From Massilia solisilvae (lineage in GTDB: Bacteria > Pseudomonadota > Gammaproteobacteria > Burkholderiales > Burkholderiaceae_D): 64,000 bases of DNA. A program made the translations under genes and the position numbers. Positions 15,605 through 28,395 of the stretch are shown in pieces; position 1 is the stretch's first letter, and each line of letters starts with the position of its first letter. A model generated the notes under the pieces. It was not told where the DNA came from. It saw nothing but the letters and a program-made list of their open reading frames with translations, and made no database searches. The stretch lies in NCBI RefSeq assembly GCF_024753215.1, contig NZ_JANUGV010000001.1, positions 1,178,001 to 1,242,000 on the forward strand, given 5' to 3'.

Positions 15605-18160
15605 ATGTTCGAGTTTCTCTTCAAGCGCCCGGGCGACAACAAGCCGGGCGATCCGCCGGCCGGGCAGGCGGCGCCGCCAGCACAACAGGCGGCCACGGCG
15701 GCAGGCTCGCAGCGCGAGCTGCAGGCCGACAAGCTGCGGCAGCTGGGCGGTAACGAAGCCGCCGCCGTCGAGTTCATCCTTCAGTGCGAATTCTCCGAAC
15801 TGCGGCTCGCCGCCGCCGAGTTCGTCCATTCCCCCGAACAGCTCGAGCGCGTCCACAGTGCGATGCGCAACACCGACCGGCGCGTGGCCAAGCTGGCGCA
15901 GTCGCGCCTGGATGCGATCCGCCACCACGCGTCCGAGCTGCGCCGCGCCCAGGCAGCCATCGAGCAGGCCCAGGCGCTGCTGCGCGACGAGCTGCTCACG
16001 CCGAACCACGTCGCTGAACTGGACCGCAAATGGTCGGTGATCGCCGCGCCCGAGCTGGCCGGCCAGTTCGATGCCGTGCGCGCCCAGCTGGGGCAGCGCC
16101 TGGAAGCGCAGGTGGCGTTGCAGCGCGCCATGATCGACCGCCTGGCGGAGCTGCGCGCGCTCGAGACGGCCGGCCTGACGGCCGACGAGATGCGCGCGCG
16201 GCTGGCGCAGATGGAGCAGGAGCAGCAGGGCGCGCTGGCCGCGCCGGAACACGCATCGCTGCCGCGCGCGCTGGCCGCGGAATTCGCCGCCGCGCATGCG
16301 CGCCTGGCATCCAACCTGGCCACGCTGGAAGAAGGACAGGCCGCGCTGGCCGCGCGCGACGCCCAGCTGGCCGAGTGGCTGGCGGCCTCGCGCGATTCGC
16401 TGCAGCCCGAGGCGCTGCGCAAGGCTTGGCAAAAGCTGGGGCAGCCGCCGCGCGGCCCGGTACAAGAAGCGCAGCAGCAGCGTTTCGACGAGCTGCTGGC
16501 AAGCCTGCCGCAACCGGAGCGCAAACCCAGGGAGCCGGCCAACCCGCCCGCCGCCAAAGCGCCGCCCAAGGGCGCCGACCAGCATTTCCTGGACACGCTG
16601 GACGCGATGGAAGCGGCGCTGCGTCAGGGCTCGCTCGGCACCGCGGCGGACCTGGACAAGGCACTCAAGGACAGCCGCGACAAGGGAATGCGCCTGACCG
16701 CCGCGCAGGCCGACCGGCTGGCCCACGCGCGCGCCGAGCTCAAACGCCTGTCGGACTGGGCGCGCTGGGGCGGCAACGTCTCGCGCGAGGAGCTGGTCAA
16801 GTCGGTCGAGACGCTCTCCACCCAGCAGCTGTCGATGAGCGACCTGGCCAAGAAGGTGGGCAGCATGCGCGAGCGCTGGAAGGCGCTCGACAGCATCTCC
16901 GGCCCCGCGCCCAAGAGCCTGTGGGAGCGCTTCGACGCCGCCTGCACCGCCGCCTACGCGCCGGCCGCCGCGCACTTCAAGCACCTGGCCGACGAGCGCC
17001 ACGCCAATGCCGCGCGCGGCCAGGCGTTGCTGGACGAAGCGCGGGCCGAGGTCACGCGCCTGGAGCAGGGCACGGCCGAGTGGAAGCACGTGGCCGGCAC
17101 CGTCCAGCGCCTGCGCACCGCGTGGAGCCACCTGGGCGCCATCGACCGCAAGGACAAGAAGCGCCTGGATCACGAATTCGCCGAGGTGCTGGGCGTGTTG
17201 CAAGGCCCGCTGGAAGACCAGCGCAAGGGCGAGGTGTCGCAGCGCGAAGAGCTGATCGACGAGGTGGCCGCGCTCGACCCGCACGACCGCCACGTGGTGG
17301 ACGCGATGCGCGCGATCCAGCAGCGCTGGCAGGAGCACGCCCGCGCGCTGCCGCTCGAACGCAAGGACGAGCAGGCCCTGTGGCAGCGCTTTCGCGCCGC
17401 CTGCGACGCCGTGTTCGCGGCCCGCAAGGAGAGCGTGCATGCGCTGGACGCCGAGCGCCGCGCGCACGAATCGGTGAAGGAAGCGATCTGCGTGCGCCTG
17501 GAAGAGGCGGCGCCGCAGGCCACGCCTGCCACCGCGAGCAAGCTGCTGCGCGATGCCGCGGCCGAATGGCATGCGGCCGGCCCGGTCCCGCGCGCGCATG
17601 AGGCGCGACTGGAAAAGCGCTACCACGACGCCATCGCGCTGGTGCAGCACCATGCCGACAGCGCGCGCCGCGCCGCCGGTCTGGCCCAGGCCGGCGCCTT
17701 GCGCGAGCGCCTGCGCCTGATCCACGAGCTCGAGGCCGCCGTCGCCGACCCGGCGCTGGACGCCGCCGCCACCGACTGGCAGGCGCGCTGGGACCAGCTC
17801 CCGGCCGTCCCGGCAGACTACGACGCCGTGCTGCGCCAGCGTTTTGGCGACGCCCTCGCGGCCACCGCCGCGCCACAGGCCCAGGCCTACGCCCGCCTGC
17901 TCGAGCAGAACCGCGCCAAACTGTTGCATGAATTGCTCCGCCTTGAGATCATTGCAGGCGTTGACAGCGGTCCGGAGTTCGCGCGCGACCGGCTCAGGCT
18001 CCAGGTGGAAGTGCTGCAGTCCTCGCTCAAGTCGGGGCACAAGCCGGCCACCACGGCGGCCGAGCTGCGCCAACTGTGCGCGCTGCCGGCGCTGACCGAC
18101 GCGCGGACCGCGTCGCGCATCGAGCACCTGCTCATGCGGCTGGCCAAGGAGGGTAAATGA
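15605..18160 (+). CDS. Large DUF349 repeat protein
   Basis: An 851-residue Ala/Arg/Glu-rich, mostly helical protein with repeated DUF349-type units, for example WARWGGNVSREELVKSVE, RERWKALDS, RLRTAWSHLGAID and AIQQRWQEHARALPLERKDE. The N-terminus (MFEFLFKRP) is followed by a HEAT-like region (LRQLGGNEAAAVEFILQCEFSELRLAAAEFV). Its role in this group is unknown to me. A TATGAT -10-like hexamer is at 15573-15578. The stop overlaps the moaE start by 4 bases. Confidence 0.8.
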   Translation: MFEFLFKRPGDNKPGDPPAGQAAPPAQQAATAAGSQRELQADKLRQLGGNEAAAVEFILQCEFSELRLAAAEFVHSPEQLERVHSAMRNTDRRVAKLAQSRLDAIRHHASELRRAQAAIEQAQALLRDELLTPNHVAELDRKWSVIAAPELAGQFDAVRAQLGQRLEAQVALQRAMIDRLAELRALETAGLTADEMRARLAQMEQEQQGALAAPEHASLPRALAAEFAAAHARLASNLATLEEGQAALAARDAQLAEWLAASRDSLQPEALRKAWQKLGQPPRGPVQEAQQQRFDELLASLPQPERKPREPANPPAAKAPPKGADQHFLDTLDAMEAALRQGSLGTAADLDKALKDSRDKGMRLTAAQADRLAHARAELKRLSDWARWGGNVSREELVKSVETLSTQQLSMSDLAKKVGSMRERWKALDSISGPAPKSLWERFDAACTAAYAPAAAHFKHLADERHANAARGQALLDEARAEVTRLEQGTAEWKHVAGTVQRLRTAWSHLGAIDRKDKKRLDHEFAEVLGVLQGPLEDQRKGEVSQREELIDEVAALDPHDRHVVDAMRAIQQRWQEHARALPLERKDEQALWQRFRAACDAVFAARKESVHALDAERRAHESVKEAICVRLEEAAPQATPATASKLLRDAAAEWHAAGPVPRAHEARLEKRYHDAIALVQHHADSARRAAGLAQAGALRERLRLIHELEAAVADPALDAAATDWQARWDQLPAVPADYDAVLRQRFGDALAATAAPQAQAYARLLEQNRAKLLHELLRLEIIAGVDSGPEFARDRLRLQVEVLQSSLKSGHKPATTAAELRQLCALPALTDARTASRIEHLLMRLAKEGK

Positions 18161-18615
18161 TCGAAGTACGGGTGCAGGCCGGGGATTTCGACCTCGGCGC
18201 CGAGGTGGCGCGCCTGCGCGCGGGTGACGCGCGCGCCGGCGCGGTGGTGACGTTCGTCGGCACGGTGCGCGACATGAACGACGGCGCGTCGGTCGCCAGC
18301 ATGGAGCTCGAACACTACCCCGGCATGACCGAACGCGCGCTGGAAGACATCGTGGAACAGGCGCGCGCGCGCTGGCCGCTGCTGGGCGCGCTGGTCATCC
18401 ACCGTGTCGGCCCCTTGCTCCCGCGCGACCAGATCGTGCTGGTCGCGGTCGCGTCCAGCCATCGCGGCGAGGCCTTCGCCGCCTGCGAATTCATCATCGA
18501 TTACCTCAAGACCGACGCCCCGTTCTGGAAGAAGGAAGCCACGCCCGACGGCGCGCGCTGGGTGGACGCCCGCGTTTCGGACGACACCGCCAAGGCCAAA
18601 TGGGCGGCCCGTTGA
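18157..18615 (+). CDS. moaE: Molybdopterin synthase catalytic subunit MoaE
   Basis: MoaE converts precursor Z (cPMP) to molybdopterin using sulfur from the thiocarboxylated C-terminus of MoaD. The 152-residue length is normal. Family signatures are GAVVTFVGTVRDMNDG, LELEHYPGM-type (here MELEHYPGM), IHRVGPLLPRDQIVLVAVAS, HRGEAFAACEFIIDYLKTDAPFWKKE with the active-site lysines, and the final WVDAR. No moaD or other Mo-cofactor gene is in the window. It overlaps the DUF349 gene by 4 bases and crcB by 16. Confidence 0.95.
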   Translation: MIEVRVQAGDFDLGAEVARLRAGDARAGAVVTFVGTVRDMNDGASVASMELEHYPGMTERALEDIVEQARARWPLLGALVIHRVGPLLPRDQIVLVAVASSHRGEAFAACEFIIDYLKTDAPFWKKEATPDGARWVDARVSDDTAKAKWAAR

Positions 18616-18986
18616 GCTGGCTCGCGGTGGGCGTGGGGGCGGCCATCGGCGCATGGCTGCGCTGGGGGCTGGCGCTGTGGCTGTCGGACCTGCACGCGCA
18701 CGTGCAGGTGGGTACGCTCACGGCCAACCTGGCCGGCGGCTACCTGATCGGCATCGCTCTGGCGTTCTTTTCCTCGCACCCGGGCCTGTCGCCGGAGTGG
18801 CGGCTGTTCGCGATCACCGGTTTCCTGGGCGGGCTGACCACGTTTTCCAGCTTCTCGGGCGAAGCCATGATGCTGCTGCAGCGCGGCCAGTACGGCTGGG
18901 CGCTGGGCCACTCAGCCTTGCACCTGCTCGGCTCGATCGGGTTTTGCATCGCCGGCTACGCCACCTACCGCGCGGTTTCCCAGTAA
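18600..18986 (+). CDS. crcB: Fluoride channel CrcB (Fluc)
   Basis: A small dual-topology fluoride exporter. The 128 residues form four hydrophobic helices. GTLTANLAGGYLIG (the conserved Asn of the pore) and GFLGGLTTFSSFSGE (the phenylalanine box and Na+ site) are both present. The start lies 16 bases inside moaE. No fluoride riboswitch is apparent, but the upstream sequence is coding. A family A repeat follows the stop codon directly. Confidence 0.93.
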   Translation: MGGPLSWLAVGVGAAIGAWLRWGLALWLSDLHAHVQVGTLTANLAGGYLIGIALAFFSSHPGLSPEWRLFAITGFLGGLTTFSSFSGEAMMLLQRGQYGWALGHSALHLLGSIGFCIAGYATYRAVSQ

Positions 18987-19073
18987 ACCGTCGTCCCGGC
19001 GCACGCCGGGACCCATGCTGAGCCGAGCGGGTCGCAAACTCAGCATGGACCCCGGCTTTCGCGGGACGACGGT
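18987..19073. repeat. Family A palindromic repeat (full copy)
   Basis: The left arm begins ACCGTCGTCCCGGCG and runs to CATGCTGAG. The right arm is the inverse, beginning CTCAGCATGG and ending CGGGACGACGGT. It lies directly after crcB. Confidence 0.85.
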
Positions 19074-19129
19074 GGTTCGCGCGCGCCTGAGGTCGCAGGC
19101 ACCGGAGCGCCTGGCTCATCAAATGCCAT

Positions 19130-19158
19130 CTTGAAAACCCGGCATCCCATCCCAACTT
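19130..19158 (+). promoter_or_regulatory. Candidate sigma-32 heat-shock promoter of clpB
   Basis: CTTGAAA is a perfect heat-shock -35 element. Fourteen bases later, CCCAACTT resembles the CCCCATNT -10. The distance to the clpB start (about 40 bases) suits a promoter. This is motif reading, not a measured start. Confidence 0.6.
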
Positions 19159-19197
19159 TGCTTCCTGGTTAAAGAACACTCACTAGGGAGTATTACC

Positions 19198-21798
<2,601 letters not shown>

Positions 21799-21814
21799 GC
21801 TGGCCGTGGAGGTG

Positions 21815-21852
21815 AAAACGCCCGACCCGCGCAAGCGGGCCGGGCGTTTTTT
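21815..21852 (+). terminator. Intrinsic terminator of clpB
   Basis: AAAACGCCCG pairs with CGGGCGTTTT and contains a nested GCCCGC-type hairpin. The run TTTTTT follows. Confidence 0.85.
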
Positions 21853-21857
21853 CGTCG

Positions 21858-21886
21858 CGTGGGCAGGTTTCCTGCCCACGCGTTCA
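21858..21886. repeat. Family B half-repeat
   Basis: A single arm containing GTGGGCAGG/CCTGCCCAC and then GCGTTCAG, lying between the clpB terminator and the convergent PEP-CTERM gene. Confidence 0.7.
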
Positions 21887-21901
21887 GCCCAAGCCTGCCA
21901 T

Positions 21902-22492
21902 TCACCCGCGCTTGCGCCGTGCAATCCCCATCAGCCCCAGCCCCCCGAGCAGGATGGCCGCGCTGACCGGCTCCGGCACGTCGGTCGGCGGCGTCTCCGC
22001 GGTCGGCACCCCCTGCGAAAACAGGCTGCCGACCTTCTTGGTCCCGTTGCCAACGAAGAAATTGACCTTCACGTTCGGCTCGTCCAGGTCCACCTTGGTG
22101 CCGGCGAACGAAAACTTGAAGACCATGTCGTCGGCCAGCGCCACGTGCGTGCCCGACCAGCAGGCTACCTTGGTGGGCTGGCTGGCGCCGCTGCATTGGT
22201 TCGCATTCAGTTCGTTCCCGTGCAGGCTCCAGCCGGCAGCCGCGCCCGGCGCGGACAGCATGGTGGCCGAGCTGAACGTCCCGATCGACGCGATGCCCAG
22301 CGCCCCGATCGTGGTGGCGCTGGCCCAGTCGCCGGTCGGGTGCGCCGCGTCGATCTCCAGCGTCAGCACGTTGCCGCTGGTGGTCGCGGTGAACGTCACG
22401 CCCTGAAAGGTCACGACGCCGGCATGGGCGGAGGTGAATCCTGCGGCCAGCAGGATGGGAAGAATGGCCCGGGTGATCGTCTTCGTCAGCAT
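21902..22492 (-). CDS. PEP-CTERM sorting-domain protein
   Basis: A 196-residue secreted protein. The N-terminus (MLTKTITRAILPILLAAGFTSAHA) is a signal peptide cleaved after AHA. The C-terminus has the PEP-CTERM tripartite signal: VPEP, a hydrophobic helix (AAILLGGLGLMGIA) and RRKRG. In this family exosortase recognises the signal and directs surface or matrix display. The middle is beta-rich with two cysteines (QCSGASQPTKVACW) and no enzyme motif. No exosortase gene is in the window. It converges with clpB. Confidence 0.88.
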   Translation of the reverse strand: MLTKTITRAILPILLAAGFTSAHAGVVTFQGVTFTATTSGNVLTLEIDAAHPTGDWASATTIGALGIASIGTFSSATMLSAPGAAAGWSLHGNELNANQCSGASQPTKVACWSGTHVALADDMVFKFSFAGTKVDLDEPNVKVNFFVGNGTKKVGSLFSQGVPTAETPPTDVPEPVSAAILLGGLGLMGIARRKRG

Positions 22493-22726
22493 TTTTCGGT
22501 TCCTTTAGTGTTATTGTTGCAACCAAGATTGTCATTTTGAGTTGACATCGAAACACTACTCCAATTCACCTTTTTAAGTATTCCTGCTGGAAATCAATCG
22601 TGCGCACAACGCCAATAGTCTTTCCGTACGTCAAGCGCCGTGTGGGCTGAGTGCGTGGTCCCGCCGGCAGCAAGACGCAGTTTTGGCTACACTTGCCGTT
22701 CAAATAAAAACCCAGGGGAAACAAAC

Positions 22727-23932
22727 ATGGCAGAAGCAAGCTTGCGCGACGACGCTCGTGTCATCGGATTGGTCGGCATCGCGCACGGCGTGTCGCACTT
22801 TTTTCACCTTATCCTGGCCGGGCTGTTTCCGTGGATCAAGGCCGCGTTCGGGTTGAGCTATGCCGAGCTGGGCCTCTTGATGACGGTGTTCTTCGTCGTC
22901 TCGGGCATCGGCCAGGCGTTGTCCGGTTTCATTGTCGATCGGGTTGGGGCGCGCGCGGTGCTGTTTGCCGGGCTGGCGCTGCTGGGCGCTGCCGCGCTGG
23001 TGCTGGCGGGCGCGCCCAACTACGCCTTGCTGCTGGCCGGCTCGATGCTGGCCGGCTGCGGCAATGCGGTCTTCCATCCGGCCGACTACACCTTGCTCAA
23101 CCAGCGCGTCTCCAAGCCGCGCCTGGCGCATGCGTTCTCGGTGCACGGCGTATCGGGCAACCTGGGCTGGGCAGCCGCGCCGGTGTTCCTTGCCGCGGTT
23201 GCCGCCTTGTCGAACTGGCGCGTCGCGCTGGTGGCCGCCGCGCTGATCCCGTTCGGGGTGCTGGCGCTGTTGCTGCTGAACCGAAGCGTGCTGCGCACCG
23301 TCGCCGCCCCGGCTCGGCCTGCGGCCCGGGAAGAGGACGGTTCCTTCGCTTTCCTGCGCCTGCCGCAAGTCTGGATGTGCTTTGGCTTCTTCTTCCTGAC
23401 GGCGGTGGCGCTGGCCGGGATCCAGAGCTTTGCCTCGACCGCCCTGGTGGCCACTTACGGCATCTCGCTGGCCGCGGCCACGAGCGCCTACACTATCTAT
23501 ATGCTCGCGTCGGCGGGCGGCATGGTGCTGGGCGGCTTCTTTGCTGCCCGCGCCAGCAACCATGACCGCACCATCGCGTTCGCCTTTACGCTGGCAGCCG
23601 TGCTGGCGCTGCTGCTCGCGGCCGGCGTGGTGCCGGGGCCGCTGGTGGTGGTGCTGATGGGCCTGATCGGACTGGCGTCGGGCGTGGCCGGCCCCTCGCG
23701 CGACCTGTTGATCCGCAGCGCCGCGCCCAGGAACGCCACCGGCCGTGTGTTCGGCGTGGTCTATTCGGGGCTGGACAGCGGGCTCGCGCTTGGCCCCTTG
23801 CTGTTCGGTGCATTGATGGATGCCAGCCACCCGGCCTGGGTGTTCGTCGGCATTGCGCTGTTCCAGGCGCTGGCCATCGCCACTGCCGTCACGGTCGGCA
23901 CCCGCCGCACTGCGTCCCTGCAAAACGCCTGA
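22727..23932 (+). CDS. MFS transporter
   Basis: A 401-residue permease with about 12 transmembrane helices. The start at 22727 follows AGGGGAA. The loop after helix 2 carries the MFS motif-A-like FIVDRVGARAVL. HGVSHFFHLILAGLFPWIKAAFGLSYAELGLL resembles the fosmidomycin-resistance/YNFM type of the superfamily. The substrate is unknown. It stands alone between the PEP-CTERM gene and aceA. Confidence 0.85.
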   Translation: MAEASLRDDARVIGLVGIAHGVSHFFHLILAGLFPWIKAAFGLSYAELGLLMTVFFVVSGIGQALSGFIVDRVGARAVLFAGLALLGAAALVLAGAPNYALLLAGSMLAGCGNAVFHPADYTLLNQRVSKPRLAHAFSVHGVSGNLGWAAAPVFLAAVAALSNWRVALVAAALIPFGVLALLLLNRSVLRTVAAPARPAAREEDGSFAFLRLPQVWMCFGFFFLTAVALAGIQSFASTALVATYGISLAAATSAYTIYMLASAGGMVLGGFFAARASNHDRTIAFAFTLAAVLALLLAAGVVPGPLVVVLMGLIGLASGVAGPSRDLLIRSAAPRNATGRVFGVVYSGLDSGLALGPLLFGALMDASHPAWVFVGIALFQALAIATAVTVGTRRTASLQNA

Positions 23933-24317
23933 ACCGCGGCCGCGGTTCGGCTTCCCCCGCGCGCCGCTCCGGCGCGCGTCCACTGCGCTGACGCGCTGCT
24001 TTCGTTGCCTGCAGTCAACTCGCTCGCTGCAGCAAAACTTACCATGGGTTGAACGGGCGATCGGGCTCGGCATTTCAGATCGCGGTTACCCGATTGCGCA
24101 ATGCGAAAAATGGCGCCGAGAAATCGAAGCCGCATATTCCATTTTGAGAAATTTCGTTTCGCATCATGGAAGAGTTAAGCTAAGTGTAGGAATTTAAAGC
24201 GAAAAATTTTAGTTGTGTGTCTTATAGAAGACCTGTGCTGCTGCGCACAAGCCGGCCTATCATTGGTATCAACGGATTCGGTTTTCCAACTTCGCTTACC
24301 TCATTAGGAGAAACACC
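23933..24317. other. Intergenic region upstream of aceA
   Basis: No gene is seen in these 385 bases. The left edge contains GAACCGCGGCCGCGGTTC (23931-23948), a perfect 18-base palindrome overlapping the MFS stop codon. The right half is markedly AT-richer than its surroundings, as expected for a promoter region, and holds the GTCTTATAGAAGAC motif. The aceA ribosome site TAGGAG is at the right edge. Confidence 0.6.
24219..24232. promoter_or_regulatory. Candidate operator upstream of aceA
   Basis: GTCTTATAGAAGAC has 5-base inverted arms (GTCTT/AAGAC) in an AT-rich stretch about 90 bases before the isocitrate lyase start. Position and symmetry suggest a regulator site; which regulator is unknown. 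Confidence 0.35.
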
Positions 24318-25616
<1,299 letters not shown>

Positions 25617-25635
25617 ACGTCTTTTGCAGGGTCTT

Positions 25636-25673
25636 CGCCGCAGCGGGTTGTCGTGCCCGCTGCGGCGTTTTTT
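25636..25673 (+). terminator. Intrinsic terminator of aceA
   Basis: CGCCGCAGCGGG pairs with CCCGCTGCGGCG around a short loop, followed by TTTTTTC. Confidence 0.9.
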
Positions 25674-25738
25674 CGTCCATGCTTGGGACGGCGTGGCGTT
25701 CTAAGCGATAATGCCGGATTACGGACGGGATCCTACCT

Positions 25739-26929
25739 ATGCTCAGCTATCGCCACGCCTTCCACGCCGGTAACCACGCCGACGTCCTCAAGCACTTCGT
25801 GCAGGTGCAACTGCACAAGTACATGAACCAGAAGGACACGGCCTACACCTACATCGACACCCACTCGGGCGCCGGGGTGTACGCGCTCGACAGCGACTAC
25901 GCTTCCAAGAACGCGGAGTACGCGACCGGCATCGGCCCGCTGTGGGACTGCCGCGACATTCCCGAGCCGCTGGCCGAGTACGTGGACCTGGTGCGCGCGA
26001 TGAACCCGAGCGGCCGCCTCCGTTACTACCCGGGTTCACCCTATATTGCCGAGCAGATGGCGCGCGAGCAGGACCGTCTGCGCCTGTTCGAGCTGCATCC
26101 CACCGACAGCAAGGTGCTGGCCGAGAACTTTCGCAAGCTGGAAGCGCACAAGGCCGAGCAGGGCCAGCGCGCGCGCGGGCGCCGTGTGATGATCGAGCGC
26201 GGCGACGGTTTCCTGAGCCTGAAGGCGCTGCTGCCGCCGCCCTCGCGCCGCGCGCTGGTGCTGATCGACCCGCCGTACGAGGTGAAGGACGATTACCGCC
26301 GCGTCAAGGACGCGCTGGACGAAGCGCTCGGCCGCTTCCCGTCGGGCATCTACGCGGTCTGGTACCCGGTGCTGCAGCGCATGGAGTCGCGCCAGTTCGC
26401 CGACAAGCTCAAGCGCCTGCCGGCCAAGGAATGGCTGCACGTCACGCTCACGATTTCCACCCCCACGCCGGACGGTGTGGGCCTGCACACCAGCGGCATG
26501 TTCATCCTGAACCCGCCGTACACGCTCGAGCCGCTGCTGCGCCAGGTGATGCCTTACCTGGTGCGCGTGCTGGGCAAGGACGCCGCCGCCACCTTCCACA
26601 TCGAAAAGGGCACGCAAGTGACCGGCGCGGCCGCCGCGCGCACCGGCGCCGGCCCGCGCCAGCCGGTCGGCAACGCGCGCCGCGCCAGCCCGCTGGCGGG
26701 CACCGGCAGCCTGCGCCTGCCCGGACAGTCGATGCGTGCGGACGAGGACCGGCAAAAGCCGGCCGGCGCGCAGCGCGACGGGGCGCCGGGCAATCGCCAG
26801 GCACGTCCGGCGGCACACGGCGCGCGCCAGGAGCGTCCGGCAGCGCAGGGCAGGGAAGGCCGGCCCGCCGGCCCGGCGCGTCCCAAAGGCTTGGCCGGCC
26901 CGGGCCGCGGCGGTGGGCGTCGCGGCTAA
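25739..26929 (+). CDS. rlmJ: 23S rRNA m6A2030 methyltransferase RlmJ, with extra tail
   Basis: Methylates N6 of A2030 in 23S rRNA. MLSYRHAFHAGNHADVLKH at the start, the SAM-binding YIDTHSGAGVYAL and the catalytic VLIDPPYEVKDDY are diagnostic. The family usually ends near residue 280. This protein has 396 residues; the last ~100 form a low-complexity Ala/Gly/Arg/Pro tail (for example PAGPARPKGLAGPGRGGGRRG) that is probably disordered and basic. The tail is in frame with typical codon use, so it appears genuine; RNA binding would be a guess. Confidence 0.93.
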   Translation: MLSYRHAFHAGNHADVLKHFVQVQLHKYMNQKDTAYTYIDTHSGAGVYALDSDYASKNAEYATGIGPLWDCRDIPEPLAEYVDLVRAMNPSGRLRYYPGSPYIAEQMAREQDRLRLFELHPTDSKVLAENFRKLEAHKAEQGQRARGRRVMIERGDGFLSLKALLPPPSRRALVLIDPPYEVKDDYRRVKDALDEALGRFPSGIYAVWYPVLQRMESRQFADKLKRLPAKEWLHVTLTISTPTPDGVGLHTSGMFILNPPYTLEPLLRQVMPYLVRVLGKDAAATFHIEKGTQVTGAAAARTGAGPRQPVGNARRASPLAGTGSLRLPGQSMRADEDRQKPAGAQRDGAPGNRQARPAAHGARQERPAAQGREGRPAGPARPKGLAGPGRGGGRRG

Positions 26930-27054
26930 GGCACGCGATTCGATGTCGAAATGCTAAGTTTGGCGTTTTTGTAGTATATTCGGTATGGGCGCGCAGAAGA
27001 CACAGGCGCCCTTGCCGCACCTTCCGGTGTCGCAACGTTTCCGGGAGTTTTTAC

Positions 27055-28326
27055 ATGCATGCCGAAGCAGTGGCAGTCTCGTCCACGCCCTCCGAAGAAT
27101 TTTTCCTGGCGCGCCAGCCCATCCTTGGCCGCGACCAGCACCTTGTGGCCTTCGAGCTGCTGTTTCGCGCCGCCGGCGAGCACGACGATGCACAGATGAC
27201 CAATGGCGCGGCCGCCACGGCCGCCGTGATCTCGCACGCCTCGCAGCTGGGCATGGAGCAGGTGGTGGGCGACCAGCTGGCATTCGTCAACGCCGACGAA
27301 GACGTGCTGATGAGCGACTTCGTGCGTTTCCTCCCGCCGCATAAAGTTATCCTCGAAATCCTCGAAACCGTCAAGCCAACCGAGCAGTTGCTCGCGCGCG
27401 TGGCCGAGCTCAAGCAGCTCGGCTTCAAGTTCGCGCTCGACGACGTGGTGGACCGCTCAGCCGATGTCGAGCAGCTGGTCGAGCTGGTGGACGTGGTGAA
27501 GGTGGATCTGCAGGGCATCGATCACGCGCTCCTGCCCAGGCTGGCCGCGTCGCTGCGCAGGCCGAGCAAAAAGCTGCTGGCCGAAAAGGTCGAGACGGTG
27601 GACGAGTTCAACATGTGCATGGACCTCGGCTTCGATTATTTCCAGGGCTATTATTTCGCGCGTCCGGCCATCCTGTCGGGCAAGAAGATTTCGCCGTCGG
27701 AAATGGCGATCCTGCATTTGCTGGAGCTGATCAATTCCAAGGCGGACGAGCAGGCGGTCGAGTCGGCCGTCAAGCGCGACGCCCTGATCAGCCTGAACCT
27801 GCTCAGGCTGGTGAACAGCCGTGCGGCCGGCACCGGGCGGCGAATCGAATCGGTGACCGAGGCGCTGGCGCTGCTGGGCCGCAGCCAGTTGCAGCGCTGG
27901 CTGCAGATCCTGCTCTACACCGTGCCGGGCGGCCGCGTCGAGCTCAATTCGCCGCTGCTGCAGATGGCGACCACGCGCGGCAAGCTGCTCGAGCTGATCA
28001 CACAAAAAGTGCGGCCGGGGGACGCCACCAGCGCCGAGCGCGCGTTCACGGTGGGGGTGCTGTCGCTGGCCGATGCGCTGTTCGCGATTCCCATGGATGA
28101 AATCGTGACACGGGTCGAGGTGTCGGCCGACGTGCGCGCCGCGCTGCTGGAGCGCACCGGCGACTTTGGGCTGATGCTGAAGGTGGCCGAGATGCTGGAA
28201 AACGCCGAGTGCGGCAAGCTGTTGTCCGGCTTGCTGCGCAAGCTCGGCCTGACCGCCAAGGCGATGCGCGAGATCGAGCTGGCGGCGTTCGAGTGGGTGC
28301 AGGAACTGGCGTACGAGGTTCACTAG
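27055..28326 (+). CDS. EAL-HDOD signalling protein
   Basis: A 423-residue protein of the YuxH type. The N-terminal EAL-like domain (about 15-210: FFLARQPILGRDQHLVAFELLFR, GFKFALDDVV, VDVVKVDLQGID) has ELL where the catalytic EAL would be, so c-di-GMP hydrolysis is unlikely. The HDOD domain (about 215-400) contains LLRLVNSRAAGTGRRIESVTEALALLGRSQLQRWLQIL. Such proteins act as signalling adaptors. The frame is open far upstream, but the ATG at 27055 behind CGGGAG matches the family N-terminus. Confidence 0.85.
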   Translation: MHAEAVAVSSTPSEEFFLARQPILGRDQHLVAFELLFRAAGEHDDAQMTNGAAATAAVISHASQLGMEQVVGDQLAFVNADEDVLMSDFVRFLPPHKVILEILETVKPTEQLLARVAELKQLGFKFALDDVVDRSADVEQLVELVDVVKVDLQGIDHALLPRLAASLRRPSKKLLAEKVETVDEFNMCMDLGFDYFQGYYFARPAILSGKKISPSEMAILHLLELINSKADEQAVESAVKRDALISLNLLRLVNSRAAGTGRRIESVTEALALLGRSQLQRWLQILLYTVPGGRVELNSPLLQMATTRGKLLELITQKVRPGDATSAERAFTVGVLSLADALFAIPMDEIVTRVEVSADVRAALLERTGDFGLMLKVAEMLENAECGKLLSGLLRKLGLTAKAMREIELAAFEWVQELAYEVH

Positions 28327-28342
28327 CCGGCCACAAATGCAA

Positions 28343-28372
28343 CCGTCGTCCCGGTGCAAGCCGGGACGACGG
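28343..28372. repeat. Family A half-repeat / terminator-like hairpin
   Basis: CCGTCGTCCCGG pairs perfectly with CCGGGACGACGG around a 6-base loop, between two convergent genes. There is no T-run. Confidence 0.75.
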
Positions 28373-28395
28373 CGCTTGGGCTGACAAGTAAAGTC

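Noticed and set aside
15572-18127. An 851-codon minus-strand frame opposite the DUF349 gene
   Set aside because: Same length as the real gene and made of Arg/Gly/Leu/Val repeats; it is a shadow frame.
25942-27054. N-terminal extension of the EAL-HDOD gene overlapping rlmJ
   Set aside because: The open frame runs through rlmJ by chance; the EAL domain starts right after the ATG at 27055, which has a ribosome site.
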